Part shown: positions 28,507-38,512 of the stretch, one piece after another | Layout of the letters: each line of letters starts with the position of its first letter | Numbering within the stretch: position 1 is the stretch's first letter | NCBI GenBank assembly: GCA_024643345.1 | Contig: JAHENB010000063.1 | Location: 261,013-325,012 of the forward strand | Origin: Maribacter sp. | GTDB taxonomy: Bacteria > Bacteroidota > Bacteroidia > Flavobacteriales > Flavobacteriaceae | Length of the DNA stretch: 64,000 bases | Direction of reading: 5' to 3' | Translations under genes and position numbers: made by a program | Notes under the pieces: generated by a model | Database searches by the model: none | The model's input: only the letters and a program-made list of their open reading frames with translations | Told to the model about the DNA's origin: nothing

Positions 28507-29535
28507 TTATTTATGTTCCCCGGAGGCATCTAAGCTTACCCCTTCAAACGTCATCTTCACGGGCTTTATGGTGCCATCTTCGTTGAATTCCATTACATCC
28601 ATGCAGGTCACCCTATGGTCACGATCCAAATTTGGAATAGGCCTTCGGTGATATACCATGATATACTCATCTGTATTCGGAACGTTGATTACCGAATGAT
28701 GGCCCGCACCCGTGGCGATATCACCTTCATTTGATTCGAGAATGGTCCCTATTCTCTTATAAGGGCCTGTGGCCTTGTCGGCCATGGCATAGGCTACTTT
28801 GTAGCTACTATTCGTCCATCCGCCTTCCGACCACATGAAATAATAAATGCCATTACGCAAGAACATAAACGGTCCTTCAACATAGCCTTCCGGGGTAATT
28901 TCCTTAAATTGATTGCCATCTTCCCAGGGAATGAACCCGGTAAAATCGGCGTTCAACCTTCCCAGATTGCAGTGGCTCCATCCACCGTAGAAAAAATAAT
29001 AGGTACCGTCGGTATCCTTAAATACAAATTGATCAATGGGTTGGGCATTGTTATAAAAATCTGAAATCAGGGGTTTGCCCAAATAGTCTTTAAAGGGCCC
29101 TCCCGGCCCATCTGCAACGGCTACCCCAATGCCCCCAAAATGATTGATATCGTTATTGGTGTCGTATGAGTCCCTTCCAGGTCTTTGGATGTCATTTGCG
29201 CCGAAAAAAAGAAAATACTGGTTTTGATTTTGAATAATGGAAGGGGCCCATAACGCCTGGCGCAACCATTTGATTTTGGTGGTATCCAATATGCGTTCGT
29301 GCTTTTGCCAGTGGACCAGATCATGGGAAGAGAAGGCATCTAAGTGCAATTGCTTGTCATAATCATCCGAAAATGTAGGATATACCCAATAGACACCGTC
29401 AAAGACAGCCCCTTCCGGATCGGCATACCAGCCATCGAAAATAGGATTGTTGTTTTCAGGACTTTTTCGATCACTGGGCTGGGTAAAAGCGAAACTTGCA
29501 GAAAGTACGGCGATGCCTATGGGTAATATTTTCAT
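28507..29535 (-). CDS. Glycoside hydrolase family 43 protein
   Basis: Predicted secreted five-bladed beta-propeller glycosidase of 342 aa. The short signal peptide (IGIAVLSASFAFTQ) is followed by NNPIFDGWYADPEGAVFDG, the first blade with the expected catalytic-base Asp. The general-acid Glu is likely within the YVEGPFMF segment near residue 216, and blade-typical WAPSI is present. GH43 enzymes usually act on arabinofuranosyl, xylosyl or galactosyl linkages. It is the middle gene of the GH2-GH43-GH127 operon, so alpha-L-arabinofuranosidase activity is the simplest inference. Confidence 0.88.
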   Translation of the reverse strand: MKILPIGIAVLSASFAFTQPSDRKSPENNNPIFDGWYADPEGAVFDGVYWVYPTFSDDYDKQLHLDAFSSHDLVHWQKHERILDTTKIKWLRQALWAPSIIQNQNQYFLFFGANDIQRPGRDSYDTNNDINHFGGIGVAVADGPGGPFKDYLGKPLISDFYNNAQPIDQFVFKDTDGTYYFFYGGWSHCNLGRLNADFTGFIPWEDGNQFKEITPEGYVEGPFMFLRNGIYYFMWSEGGWTNSSYKVAYAMADKATGPYKRIGTILESNEGDIATGAGHHSVINVPNTDEYIMVYHRRPIPNLDRDHRVTCMDVMEFNEDGTIKPVKMTFEGVSLDASGEHK

Positions 29536-29549
29536 GATTCCAGGAATAA

Positions 29550-31358
29550 TTAGTCCTTTATGGCATTGATCACCTCCAAATTGGCCTTTTTGACTTCAGG
29601 GATGTTCATTTTATCCACTTTTCGGTCATAGGTCATAAAGCCATTCACCTCGCCCTCAACATCGGTCGTTTGGGTATATACCGCAGCTGAAAAACCAGCT
29701 TTTACCAATTTTTTAAGATCATTTGCATATTTGACATATTCGGCCGTGGTCTCTTTTGAGTTCTTGAACTTTACGTAGCCCCAGTTGTTGTCCGGTTTCC
29801 ACAAATGTCCTTCCAGAGGCAGGCCAATACCGCCGTATTCGCCCAGTACATTGGTCCGCTGGGCGTCGTAAAGGTACATTTCCGGGTCGGGATAATTGTG
29901 AAGGTCAACGATATCGCCGGTGCGGTAAAAATTGCCGCCACTGGCCGAATTGACCAACCTACTCGGGTCGTGGGCCTTCGTCCATTCAGTGATTTCTTCT
30001 GTCTTGAACTGGCCCCAAGCCTCATTGAAAGGTACCCAGACCACAATGCTGGGGTGGGCGTACAGATAATTCAAGATGCCTTCCCATTCCGTTTTGTAGA
30101 TACGCTCTGATTCAGGGGATCTTTTTAGTTCCGTACCGTCAAAATACTGTCGGTTTTGCCACCGCGGGTTTTTATCGCCACTGGGCATATCCTGCCAGAC
30201 CAAAATGCCCAAACGGTCGCAATGTGCATACCAGCGGGCAGGCTCTACCTTCACATGTTTTCGGATCATGTTGAAGCCTAGTTCCTTGGTCTTTACGATA
30301 TCGTATTTAAGGGCTTCATCGGTCGGGGCGGTGTATAGCCCATCGGGCCACCATCCTTGGTCCAAGGGGCCAAACTGAAAATAATCCTTGTTGTTGAGCT
30401 GCATTCTAACGATGCCGAAATCATTTTTTTTCGTGGAAATCTTTCGCATGCCGAAATAGCTTTTTACCTCATCCGTGACCTGGCCCCCACTGATCAGTTT
30501 TGCCGAAAGGTCGTAGAGGAAGGGAGACTCGGGCGACCACAGCTTCGCATTGGGTATGGATAGCACGAGGTCTTCGCCCACCGCCGCTTTTGAACTGGCA
30601 ATGGCCGTTGAACCGTCATAGGCGGTAACTTCCAATATGTCGCCGAAAGATGAACCCTTGACTACGGCTGAAACGGTTAGCGTCCCAGTATCGATATTTG
30701 GGACAGTTTTAAGATTGTTTATGCTTTTTTGCGCCACGGGTTCCAACCAGACCGTTTGCCAAATACCCGTAACTGGTGTATACCAGATACCTTCCGGTTC
30801 GCTCACCTGTTTTCCCCGAGGTTGTGGGCCATCGTTGGTGGGATCCCATACCTTTACGGTCAAGGTTTGTAATCCGTTGATCAGAAAAGGGGTTATATCA
30901 AAATTAAAAGGGGTGTAACCCCCTTCATGGGAACCTACTTTTATATCGTTGACCCAAATATCGGCCCTCCAATCAACGGCACCGAAATGAAGTAGAACGT
31001 TTTGTGATTTCCAGTCTGACGGCACCTCAAAACTGGTACGGTACCATAGTTCATGATCATCTCCAACTTCGTTCATAACACCCGACAAGCTTGACTCAGC
31101 GGCAAAAGGCACCAAAATCTTACCATCATATTTTTTAGGTGCCGCTGTTCCTCTGGGAAGGATGGCATAATCCCATAGTCCGTTCAGGTTTTTCCAATCA
31201 GGGCGTTCCATCATGGGGCGAGGATATTCGGATAGCACGTTTTGGGGGTCAATATTTTCGGCCCAAACGGTCTTTATTTTATTCCCGGCAGGTTTCCATT
31301 GTGCCGCCAATCCAAGAAAAGTGAAAATCAAAACTGCGGTTATGGGGATTTTTTTCAT
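29550..31358 (-). CDS. Glycoside hydrolase family 2 protein
   Basis: Exported enzyme of 602 aa with a signal peptide (ITAVLIFTFLGLAAQ). It has an N-terminal sugar-binding jelly roll (LNGLWDYAIL to FNFDITPFL), an immunoglobulin-like middle domain and a TIM barrel. The acid/base is the Glu of PFNEAWGQF (about residue 445) and the nucleophile the Glu of VLGEYGG (about residue 505). GH2 covers beta-galactosidase, beta-mannosidase, beta-glucuronidase and alpha-L-arabinofuranosidase; sequence alone does not decide. First gene of the operon, 14 nt before GH43. Confidence 0.9.
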   Translation of the reverse strand: MKKIPITAVLIFTFLGLAAQWKPAGNKIKTVWAENIDPQNVLSEYPRPMMERPDWKNLNGLWDYAILPRGTAAPKKYDGKILVPFAAESSLSGVMNEVGDDHELWYRTSFEVPSDWKSQNVLLHFGAVDWRADIWVNDIKVGSHEGGYTPFNFDITPFLINGLQTLTVKVWDPTNDGPQPRGKQVSEPEGIWYTPVTGIWQTVWLEPVAQKSINNLKTVPNIDTGTLTVSAVVKGSSFGDILEVTAYDGSTAIASSKAAVGEDLVLSIPNAKLWSPESPFLYDLSAKLISGGQVTDEVKSYFGMRKISTKKNDFGIVRMQLNNKDYFQFGPLDQGWWPDGLYTAPTDEALKYDIVKTKELGFNMIRKHVKVEPARWYAHCDRLGILVWQDMPSGDKNPRWQNRQYFDGTELKRSPESERIYKTEWEGILNYLYAHPSIVVWVPFNEAWGQFKTEEITEWTKAHDPSRLVNSASGGNFYRTGDIVDLHNYPDPEMYLYDAQRTNVLGEYGGIGLPLEGHLWKPDNNWGYVKFKNSKETTAEYVKYANDLKKLVKAGFSAAVYTQTTDVEGEVNGFMTYDRKVDKMNIPEVKKANLEVINAIKD

Positions 31359-31665
31359 GTCGTATTTTGGTTTGGTGTAATTTATTCTCTTTTAAGTTCG
31401 ATTTTCCCATGGCCAAGCAGCTCAATTTCTGGGCGATAAAAACCATTCATTGCTTCAATTTACAAAACATACCGATCAAAAGACAAGATTGGATTACCCT
31501 GAAATTTATTTTGCCTTAAATGAAAGTGCGATGCTCCGTTTTGAAGTATCCAAGATACAGATATTGGTCGAAAGAAATGAACTGATTTGGCCGATAAAAA
31601 TAGATTCCCTAGAACCAACCCAGGAACTTTTCTTCTAAAAATTGAAAAGCGTTCCATCTTGAAAA

Positions 31666-31695
31666 AAAAGTCCGTCAGCCAGGTGATGGACTTTT
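31666..31695. terminator. Possible bidirectional terminator hairpin
   Basis: AAAAGTCC and GGACTTTT form an 8-bp stem extended by TCA/TGA, with A and T tracts on both sides. It lies in the 678-nt gap (31359-32036) between the GH2 and efflux regions. The gap also holds the tRNA-derived repeat at 31704-31860 and a promoter; no gene was recognised in its left part. Confidence 0.4.
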
Positions 31696-31703
31696 CGTTT
31701 TAG

Positions 31704-31860
31704 GTGATCGCGATAGAATTGGATATCTTGATAGTACACCGTGCCGAAAATCAACCAAAGAAAGTTTCGCTACCAAATAAAACAAAAACGAGCTTCAGTT
31801 TTGAAGCACGCTCTGTTTTCAACTTTTTGTTGATTCATTTTTAATCGCGTTCACGATTGC
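31704..31860. repeat. tRNA-Arg 3'-end/terminator repeat, left copy (flanks efflux island)
   Basis: Bases 31704-31755 match 38573-38624 at 45 of 52 positions; the first 16 bases correspond to the 3' end of the tRNA-Arg gene at 38708. Bases 31782-31837 match 38513-38569, a hairpin (CGAGCTTCAGTTTTGAAGC core) followed by CTTTTTGTTGATT. A more decayed tRNA-end copy (ATCGCGTTCACGATTG) follows at about 31843-31858. With the array next to the intact tRNA at the other end, these repeats bracket the RND efflux operon. Confidence 0.8.
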
Positions 31861-31997
31861 AATGAATTAAGGGTATATTAATGTTCTTTTGCCTTTTCTG
31901 AAATAGATTTGGTAATCAGGCATTGCATAATAGGATGACCTATTTTAAATGGGTAGATGCGCAATCGAATGATTTAACTTTTTTTAACAATAAACGC

Positions 31998-32028
31998 TTG
32001 TGGGCAATAAAGGCATGCCATAATTTTG
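31998..32028 (+). promoter_or_regulatory. Likely Bacteroidota-type promoter of the efflux region
   Basis: TTG at 31998-32000, a 20-nt spacer and TAATTTTG at 32021-32028 match the Bacteroidota -33/-7 consensus. Transcription would begin only a few bases before the ATG at 32037, giving an almost leaderless transcript. It lies just inside the left tRNA-derived repeat. Confidence 0.5.
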
Positions 32029-32036
32029 CCCTCCGA

Positions 32037-32465
32037 ATGAAAAAGACTTTCGGAAAATATTTATTTCTACTATTTACGGTTCTGTTAAGCGGATACCACG
32101 CTGTCTACGGAGGTTCCTTTGTGCAGGATTCAGGCGATATATTTGTTCAAAATATTTCTTCGAGCGAAAATATTAATTACGACATACAATCTGCGGACCT
32201 TTATTTAGATTATACCGGCCATCTGGGCGTTCAAGATTTGCTCTTTGCAGAGATTGCCGATATGGAAGAGGAAACGGAGGGCGATAAAGATTTTGCTTCG
32301 TTCCACAAGGTAATGGGTTTTAACGGTCTTTTTTCCGCCATAGCTTATACGTGTTTATTGGCCTACTTCTGCGGTCGACTTCAACAAAATTCAAAACATT
32401 TTAAGTGGGATCTCTTTGTGGTACCTTTTAGGTCCTATCTAAGATTTCAGGTTTTTCGCATTTAA
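32037..32465 (+). CDS. Small exported protein of unknown function ahead of the RND operon
   Basis: Using the ATG at 32037 the product is 142 aa, with a signal peptide (KYLFLLFTVLLSGYHAVYG), an acidic middle (FAEIADMEEETEGDKDF) and one C-terminal hydrophobic segment (LFSAIAYTCLLAYFCG) followed by a basic tail. An in-frame TTG at 31923 would add 38 residues but hides the signal peptide and lies upstream of the predicted promoter. No family was recognised. It is on the same strand as the efflux genes, about 150 nt upstream of the adaptor, inside the repeat-bounded segment. Confidence 0.6.
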   Translation: MKKTFGKYLFLLFTVLLSGYHAVYGGSFVQDSGDIFVQNISSSENINYDIQSADLYLDYTGHLGVQDLLFAEIADMEEETEGDKDFASFHKVMGFNGLFSAIAYTCLLAYFCGRLQQNSKHFKWDLFVVPFRSYLRFQVFRI

Positions 32466-32613
32466 TATCACTCAAGGTCGGCCGATATCCTTTGGCCCAT
32501 TTTTCCCATCTGTTTTCTGAATATTCCCTATAAAAACAATTGGTAGGTCCTACCCTATGGTTTTGGACTTACCCAATCATCATTTCATCAAACCTATTTT
32601 AATAAGTAAAACT

Positions 32614-33696
32614 ATGAGGACAATCCCCTTGTTCATTGGCTTGTTTGTATTGCTAAGCCTTACAAACTGTCAATCAAAAAAAGAAGCGCATAAAGAAGAA
32701 ACGAAATATCTGGTGAGCAGTCCGCTTAAAAAGGACACTTCGATTACCAAAGACTATGTGTGCCAAATACATTCCATACGCCATATAGAATTAAGGGCGT
32801 TGGAAAAAGGGTATTTGAAACGAATTTATGTCGATGAAGGTCAACATGTGAAAGAAGGGCAGAAAATGTTCTTTATCATGCCCAATGTCTATCAAGCCGA
32901 TTTGCAAAAGGCCAAAGCAGAGGCCAAGATGGCCGAAATCGAGTTACAGAATACCCAATTATTGGCAGAGGGCAACGTAGTGTCGCAAAATGAACTTGCC
33001 ATGGCAAAGGCATCATTTGACAAGGCGAATGCCGAGGTCGCCTTGGCGGAAACCCATTTGGGATTTACCGACATCAGGGCCCCATTTAATGGTATTATGG
33101 ATCACTTGGAGGCCAGGGAAGGAAGCCTTTTAGACGAAGGAGAACTATTGACAACCCTATCGGATAACAGTAAAATGTGGATCTATTTCAATGTGCCCGA
33201 ATCGGAGTATCTAGATTATATCATCAGTAAGGATCGTGACAATAAAAAAGAGGTTACGTTATTAATGGCAAATAACAAGCCCTTTAACCAGAGAGGAATC
33301 GTTGAGACTATTCAAGGTGAATTCAACAATGAAACGGGCAATATTGCTTTTAGGGCCACTTTTCCCAATCCAGATGGCATCTTGCGCCATGGTGAAACAG
33401 GTAGTATTCTTATGAAAGTTCCCTTGAAAAATGTGCTGCTTATTCCTCAGAAGGCCACTTTTGAAGTGATGGACAAAAAATATGTATTCGTAATCGATAA
33501 AGAGGATAAGGTTCGGCAACGTGAAATAACGGTAGGTGCGGAATTGCCCCATCTTTTTGAAGTACAAAAGGGATTGTCTGAAAACGATAAAGTTTTGTTG
33601 GAAGGTATACGTATGGTAAAGAACGGAGAGAAGATCCATTACAAGTTCGAAAAGCCGGAGTCGATCTTGTCAAACTTAGAGTTGTACTCTGAGTAA
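32614..33696 (+). CDS. RND efflux periplasmic adaptor (membrane fusion) lipoprotein
   Basis: The adaptor bridges an inner-membrane RND pump and an outer-membrane channel. From the chosen start at 32614 it has 360 aa with a lipobox (SLTNC); an earlier in-frame ATG at 32557 would bury the signal peptide. The order is typical of the HlyD/AcrA family: lipoyl half-motif (EKGYLKRIYVDEGQHVKEGQ), alpha-hairpin coiled coil rich in Ala, Lys and Glu, second lipoyl half (DIRAPFNGIMDHLEAREGSLLDEG), beta barrel and membrane-proximal domain. The pump gene begins 26 nt downstream. Confidence 0.92.
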   Translation: MRTIPLFIGLFVLLSLTNCQSKKEAHKEETKYLVSSPLKKDTSITKDYVCQIHSIRHIELRALEKGYLKRIYVDEGQHVKEGQKMFFIMPNVYQADLQKAKAEAKMAEIELQNTQLLAEGNVVSQNELAMAKASFDKANAEVALAETHLGFTDIRAPFNGIMDHLEAREGSLLDEGELLTTLSDNSKMWIYFNVPESEYLDYIISKDRDNKKEVTLLMANNKPFNQRGIVETIQGEFNNETGNIAFRATFPNPDGILRHGETGSILMKVPLKNVLLIPQKATFEVMDKKYVFVIDKEDKVRQREITVGAELPHLFEVQKGLSENDKVLLEGIRMVKNGEKIHYKFEKPESILSNLELYSE

Positions 33697-33722
33697 TACT
33701 AACCCAATAATCTTCAAAAAAG

Positions 33723-36700
33723 ATGTTTAAAAAATTTATTCATAGACCCGTATTGGCAATCGTTATCTCGGTAATTATCATCTTTACCGGATTACTTGCC
33801 ATCAAACAGTTGCCGATTTCACAATTTCCCCAAATCGCCCCTACAACCGTCAATATTTTTATAGCATATCCGGGTTCGAGCGCAGATGTATTGGTAAAAT
33901 CGACCCTTATTCCTTTGGAAACTTCGATTAACGGGGTTCAGGGTATGCGCTACATCGCCTCTGATGCCACGAGTGCGGGTGAGGGCACAATTCGTATTAT
34001 TTTTGAACCGGGAACCGACCCCGACCAAGCCGTGGTACGTGTAAAGACAAGGGTCGACCAGGTAATGCCCCTGCTCCCCGAACTAGTTCAGCGCGAAGGG
34101 GTTATCATCACGCCGGTGCAGCCAAGTATGTTAATGTACGTGAACCTGTTTAGTGATGATAAAGACAACGACGAAAAATTTCTCTATAACTATACCTACA
34201 CCAAAATAATTCCTGAAATACAACGGATTGATGGTATTGCGAGTGCCCAGATATTGGGTAGTCGAAAATACGCTATGCGTGTTTGGTTGAAACCCGACCG
34301 CATGCGCGCCTACAATGTCTCTGCAGAAGAAATTTTGGAGGCCATGGAAGACCAAAGTGTTTTGGCAAGGCCAGGAAGATTGGGGCAAAGTTCCGGTAAA
34401 AGGGCCCAATCGCTCGAATATGTATTGATGTACCAAGATAGGTATAACGAGCCCCAACAATACAAAGACATTATCATTCGTGCTAATGAAGAAGGTGAAA
34501 TCTTAAAATTGGGCGATTTGGCCGATGTAGAACTCGGTAGTGAGTTCTTTGATATCTATTCCAATCTCGATGGGCGTCCATCGGCATCCATTGTTTTGAA
34601 ACAGACTTTTGGCAGTAACGGCAGTGATGTAATCAAAGCTGTTAAAGTGAAGTTGAAAGAATTGGAGGAAGATCTTCCAGAAGGCATTGAATACAAAATA
34701 AGTTATGACGTATCGAACTTCTTGGACGCCTCCATTGAACAAGTACTCCATACCCTTAGGGATGCCTTCATATTGGTGGCCATTGTGGTCTTTCTCTTCC
34801 TGGGCGATTGGCGGTCAACATTGATTCCTATTATTGCCGTTCCCGTGTCGTTGATCGGGGCCTTCTTTGTGATGCAGATATTTGGACTGTCGATAAATCT
34901 CATAACACTTTTTGCCTTGGTACTGGCAATAGGTATTGTAGTCGATAATGCGATAGTCGTGGTCGAGGCGGTACATGTGAAAATGGAAGAGGAGAACCTC
35001 ACGCCATATAAAGCTTCCGCTGCGGTGTTACAGGAGATAGGGGGTGCCATTATTGCTATCACCTTGGTAATGACATCGGTATTTATTCCTATTTCGTTCA
35101 TGACTGGACCGGTAGGGGTATTCTATCGTCAATTCTCCATTACTATGGCAGGATCGATCATTATTTCGGCCATTGTGGCCTTGACATTGACCCCGGTGCT
35201 CTGTGCAATGTTGTTGAAAAGCAACCATGGCAAGGTCAAAAGAAAATCACCGATTAACAGGTTTATTGATTGGTTCAACGGCAAGTTTGATAAACTGACT
35301 GGCAGCTATATTGGCGTTCTGAGCAAGATTGTAAACCGTAGGGCAATCACATTTGGTATTTTATTGGCTTTCTGTGCGGGTATTTTTTTTACCAATCAGG
35401 TGCTACCTGCTGGATTTATTCCAAATGAAGACCAAGGGATGATCTATGCGATCATTCAAACCCCTCCTGGAGCTACTTTGGAACGTACCAATGAAGTGGC
35501 CCAAAAACTGCAAAAGATTTGCGAGGAAACCGAGGGCGTTGAATCAGTATCTTCTTTAGCGGGATACGAAATTATGACCGAAGGTCGTGGATCTAATGCG
35601 GGTACTTGTTTAATCAACCTCAAGCCATGGTCTGAAAGGCACCACTCGGTTCATGAAATCATGGAGGAGTTGGAAGAGAATACCAAAGACCTAGGGGCGG
35701 TAATTGAATACTTTGAGCCTCCCGCCGTTCCCGGTTTTGGATCTTCTGGAGGTTTCGCCATGCGCTTGCTCGATAAGACCAATGGTACCGATTACCATGA
35801 GTTTGAACGTATCGACAACGAATTCATGGATGCCCTGAGAAAACGTGAGGAGTTGACCGGTCTTTTTACCTTTTTTGCGGCCAACTATCCACAGTACGAG
35901 TTGAAAATAAACAATAAGGCCGCTATGCAGAAAGGGGTTTCGATAGGTAAGGCGATGGAAAACCTGAACATCCTGATCGGAAGTACCTACGAACAAGGTT
36001 TCATCCGTTTCGGTAGGTTCTTCAAAGTGTATACCCAAGCAGCACCCGAATACCGGAGCATGCCCTCGGATTTGGAGAAGCTTTTCGTTAAAAACGAAGC
36101 GGGTGAGATGGTGCCATATTCAGCCTTTATGACCATGGAAAAGCAATTGGGCCCCAATGAGATTACACGGTACAACCTCTATAATTCTGCCGCCATTAGA
36201 GGTCTTCCCTCAACAGGATATACTAGTGGTGATGCGATTAAGGCCATACAGGAAGTAGCCGAACAGACCTTGCCCAGAGGGTATGACATTGCCTGGGAAG
36301 GGCTCTCCTACGATGAGGCACAACGTGGAAATGAGTCGGTGTACATCTTTATCATCGTATTAATATTTGTTTATTTGGTACTTGCGGCCCAATATGAAAG
36401 TTTCTTACTACCCTTGGCCGTAATTCTTTCCCTACCTGTCGGGATTTTTGGTTCGTTCTTTTTATTGCAGTTAATGGGCCTTGCGAATGATGTTTATGCA
36501 CAGATCGGAGTCATCATGTTGGTGGGCTTACTGGGCAAAAATGCGGTATTGATCGTAGAATTTGCTGTGCAGAAGAAAGCACAGGGCGCTACGATATTGG
36601 AGGCTGCCATTGAGGGGTCCAGAGCAAGGTTCAGGCCTATTCTAATGACTTCGTTTGCCTTTATTGCCGGACTGATACCTTTGGTAATGGCAACCGGTGC

Positions 36701-36965
36701 CGGAGCCATTGGTAACCGGACCATTGGTGGTTCTGCCCTTGGCGGCATGCTTGTCGGTACTATTTTCGGGGTATTGCTTATCCCGGGCTTATACTACTTC
36801 TTCGCTAAAATGTCTGAGGGCAAAAGTCTCATTAAAGATGAACATAGCGAACCGATATCCGAAGAGTTTATGCGCACTAGTGAGGGCGAGAGCAGAACTC
36901 AAATAAGGTTGCGTGAAATCAACAAACTTTTGAAAAAACTAATGAAAAGAAATGATGATAAATAA
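33723..36965 (+). CDS. RND efflux pump permease (AcrB/HAE1 family)
   Basis: Proton-driven exporter of 1080 aa with the standard layout: one helix, a large periplasmic loop (PISQFPQIAPT), helices 2-6, a second helix and periplasmic loop, and the last five helices. In helix 4 the AcrB Asp407-Asp408 pair is represented by VDNAIVVVEAV, so the second Asp is replaced by Asn. Substrates cannot be predicted, but HAE1-type pumps export hydrophobic and amphiphilic compounds including antibiotics. Its 3' end overlaps the channel gene by 14 nt. Confidence 0.95.
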   Translation: MFKKFIHRPVLAIVISVIIIFTGLLAIKQLPISQFPQIAPTTVNIFIAYPGSSADVLVKSTLIPLETSINGVQGMRYIASDATSAGEGTIRIIFEPGTDPDQAVVRVKTRVDQVMPLLPELVQREGVIITPVQPSMLMYVNLFSDDKDNDEKFLYNYTYTKIIPEIQRIDGIASAQILGSRKYAMRVWLKPDRMRAYNVSAEEILEAMEDQSVLARPGRLGQSSGKRAQSLEYVLMYQDRYNEPQQYKDIIIRANEEGEILKLGDLADVELGSEFFDIYSNLDGRPSASIVLKQTFGSNGSDVIKAVKVKLKELEEDLPEGIEYKISYDVSNFLDASIEQVLHTLRDAFILVAIVVFLFLGDWRSTLIPIIAVPVSLIGAFFVMQIFGLSINLITLFALVLAIGIVVDNAIVVVEAVHVKMEEENLTPYKASAAVLQEIGGAIIAITLVMTSVFIPISFMTGPVGVFYRQFSITMAGSIIISAIVALTLTPVLCAMLLKSNHGKVKRKSPINRFIDWFNGKFDKLTGSYIGVLSKIVNRRAITFGILLAFCAGIFFTNQVLPAGFIPNEDQGMIYAIIQTPPGATLERTNEVAQKLQKICEETEGVESVSSLAGYEIMTEGRGSNAGTCLINLKPWSERHHSVHEIMEELEENTKDLGAVIEYFEPPAVPGFGSSGGFAMRLLDKTNGTDYHEFERIDNEFMDALRKREELTGLFTFFAANYPQYELKINNKAAMQKGVSIGKAMENLNILIGSTYEQGFIRFGRFFKVYTQAAPEYRSMPSDLEKLFVKNEAGEMVPYSAFMTMEKQLGPNEITRYNLYNSAAIRGLPSTGYTSGDAIKAIQEVAEQTLPRGYDIAWEGLSYDEAQRGNESVYIFIIVLIFVYLVLAAQYESFLLPLAVILSLPVGIFGSFFLLQLMGLANDVYAQIGVIMLVGLLGKNAVLIVEFAVQKKAQGATILEAAIEGSRARFRPILMTSFAFIAGLIPLVMATGAGAIGNRTIGGSALGGMLVGTIFGVLLIPGLYYFFAKMSEGKSLIKDEHSEPISEEFMRTSEGESRTQIRLREINKLLKKLMKRNDDK

Positions 36966-38412
36966 TAAATTGGCAGTTCTGATTGTAAAGGGCAAGGTAT
37001 GCTTGGTGGGTTTTCTAGCCTTAGTGGTCTTCTTTGCTTGCGTACCTACGAAAACATTAATGGAAGAAGACCGATCGGTACCCAATGTTTACGAAGGATC
37101 GGTGTCGACGGATACCTTGAACACGGCCACCCTGAAGTGGAAGGAGTTTTTCTCAGATCCTGATCTTATTGTACTTATTGATTCGGCTTTGGTCAATAAC
37201 CAAGAGCTGAATATTATGTTGCAACAAATTGAAGTGGCCCAGAATGAGATCAAGGCCAGGAAGGGGGAGTATCTGCCTTTTGTGAATGTTCAGGCGGGGG
37301 CCGAGGTCGAAAAGGTGGGTGAATACACCCGTAACGGAGCTGTTGAGAAGAGCCTTGCCATCAAGGATGGTGAGGAGTTTCCAGAGCCTTTAACCAACTA
37401 TTCTTTAGGCCTTTCGGCCTCTTGGGAACTGGATATATGGAAAAAACTCCGTAATGCCAAAAAGGCGGCTGTGTTTGAATATTTATCAACTGTAGAGGGT
37501 AAAAACTTTATGGTTACCGGTTTGATTTCTGAAATCGCCGATTCATATTATGAGCTACAGGCCTTGGACAATCAGTTGGCCATCATTGAACAAAACCTAG
37601 AAATTCAAGGAAATGCCCTTAGAATGGTCAGGTTGCAAAAACAAGCTGCTAGGGCTACCGAGCTAGCAGTACGAAGGTTCGAGGCGGAAGTACTGAAGAA
37701 CCAAAGCCATAAGTTTGAGGTACAGCAGCAAATTGTTGAAACGGAGAACAAACTCAATTTTTTAATCGGAAGGAGACCACGGCACATTGAACGCAACTCG
37801 AACAACTTTGTTGAAAGCAATTTGGATACGATATATGCGGGAGTGCCATCTCAATTGTTGCAGAACCGTCCGGATATTAGACGCGCCGAATATGAATTGG
37901 CCGCCACCAAGTTGGATGTCAAGGTTGCAAAGGCTAATTTTTATCCCTCATTTGGCATCAGGGCAGGAGTAGGACTACAAGCGTTCAATCCGAAATACTT
38001 GACCTATACACCTCAATCCCTGTTGTACTCGGCGGTGGCAGATATGGTTGGCCCATTGATCAACAGAAATGCAATCAAAGCCGAGTACAAAACGGCCAAC
38101 GCCAGACAGGTACAGGCGGTATTCGAATTTGAGAAAGCGATACTGCAGGGATATATTGAAGTTGCGAACCAACTTTCGAACATAAACAATCTTAAGAAAA
38201 GTTATGCTTTAAAAGCGGATCAGGTAAAGGCCCTAACAGAGTCGATAGATCTTTCTACCCGTTTGTTTCAATCGGCCCGTATCGAATATATAGAAGTTCT
38301 ATTTACCCAACGGGAAGCCTTGGAGTCTAAAATGGAACTTGTAGAGACCAAAAGAGACCAGTTTATGGCCCGGGTAAGTATGTACAGGGCCTTGGGCGGG
38401 GGCTGGAATTGA
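36952..38412 (+). CDS. TolC-like outer-membrane efflux lipoprotein
   Basis: Outer-membrane channel of the tripartite pump, 486 aa. The N-terminus has a hydrophobic signal and a lipobox-like FFAC. Two repeated outer-membrane-efflux-protein halves follow, with long helical heptads (QELNIMLQQIEVAQNEIKAR; later LLQNRPDIRRAEYELA, a near-invariant motif of NodT/OprM-type channels) and a tail ending GGGWN. It overlaps the pump gene by 14 nt and is the last gene of the operon; a strong hairpin lies about 100 nt downstream. Confidence 0.93.
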   Translation: MMINNKLAVLIVKGKVCLVGFLALVVFFACVPTKTLMEEDRSVPNVYEGSVSTDTLNTATLKWKEFFSDPDLIVLIDSALVNNQELNIMLQQIEVAQNEIKARKGEYLPFVNVQAGAEVEKVGEYTRNGAVEKSLAIKDGEEFPEPLTNYSLGLSASWELDIWKKLRNAKKAAVFEYLSTVEGKNFMVTGLISEIADSYYELQALDNQLAIIEQNLEIQGNALRMVRLQKQAARATELAVRRFEAEVLKNQSHKFEVQQQIVETENKLNFLIGRRPRHIERNSNNFVESNLDTIYAGVPSQLLQNRPDIRRAEYELAATKLDVKVAKANFYPSFGIRAGVGLQAFNPKYLTYTPQSLLYSAVADMVGPLINRNAIKAEYKTANARQVQAVFEFEKAILQGYIEVANQLSNINNLKKSYALKADQVKALTESIDLSTRLFQSARIEYIEVLFTQREALESKMELVETKRDQFMARVSMYRALGGGWN

Positions 38413-38512
38413 AATGTAGTTCACAGCCCTATTGAAGAAAATCACGATTTTGAAAGGTCTTGGATTATTAGTTTGTATTATTTAGAAATTTTTAAAACCC
38501 TTCTCCCAAAAA

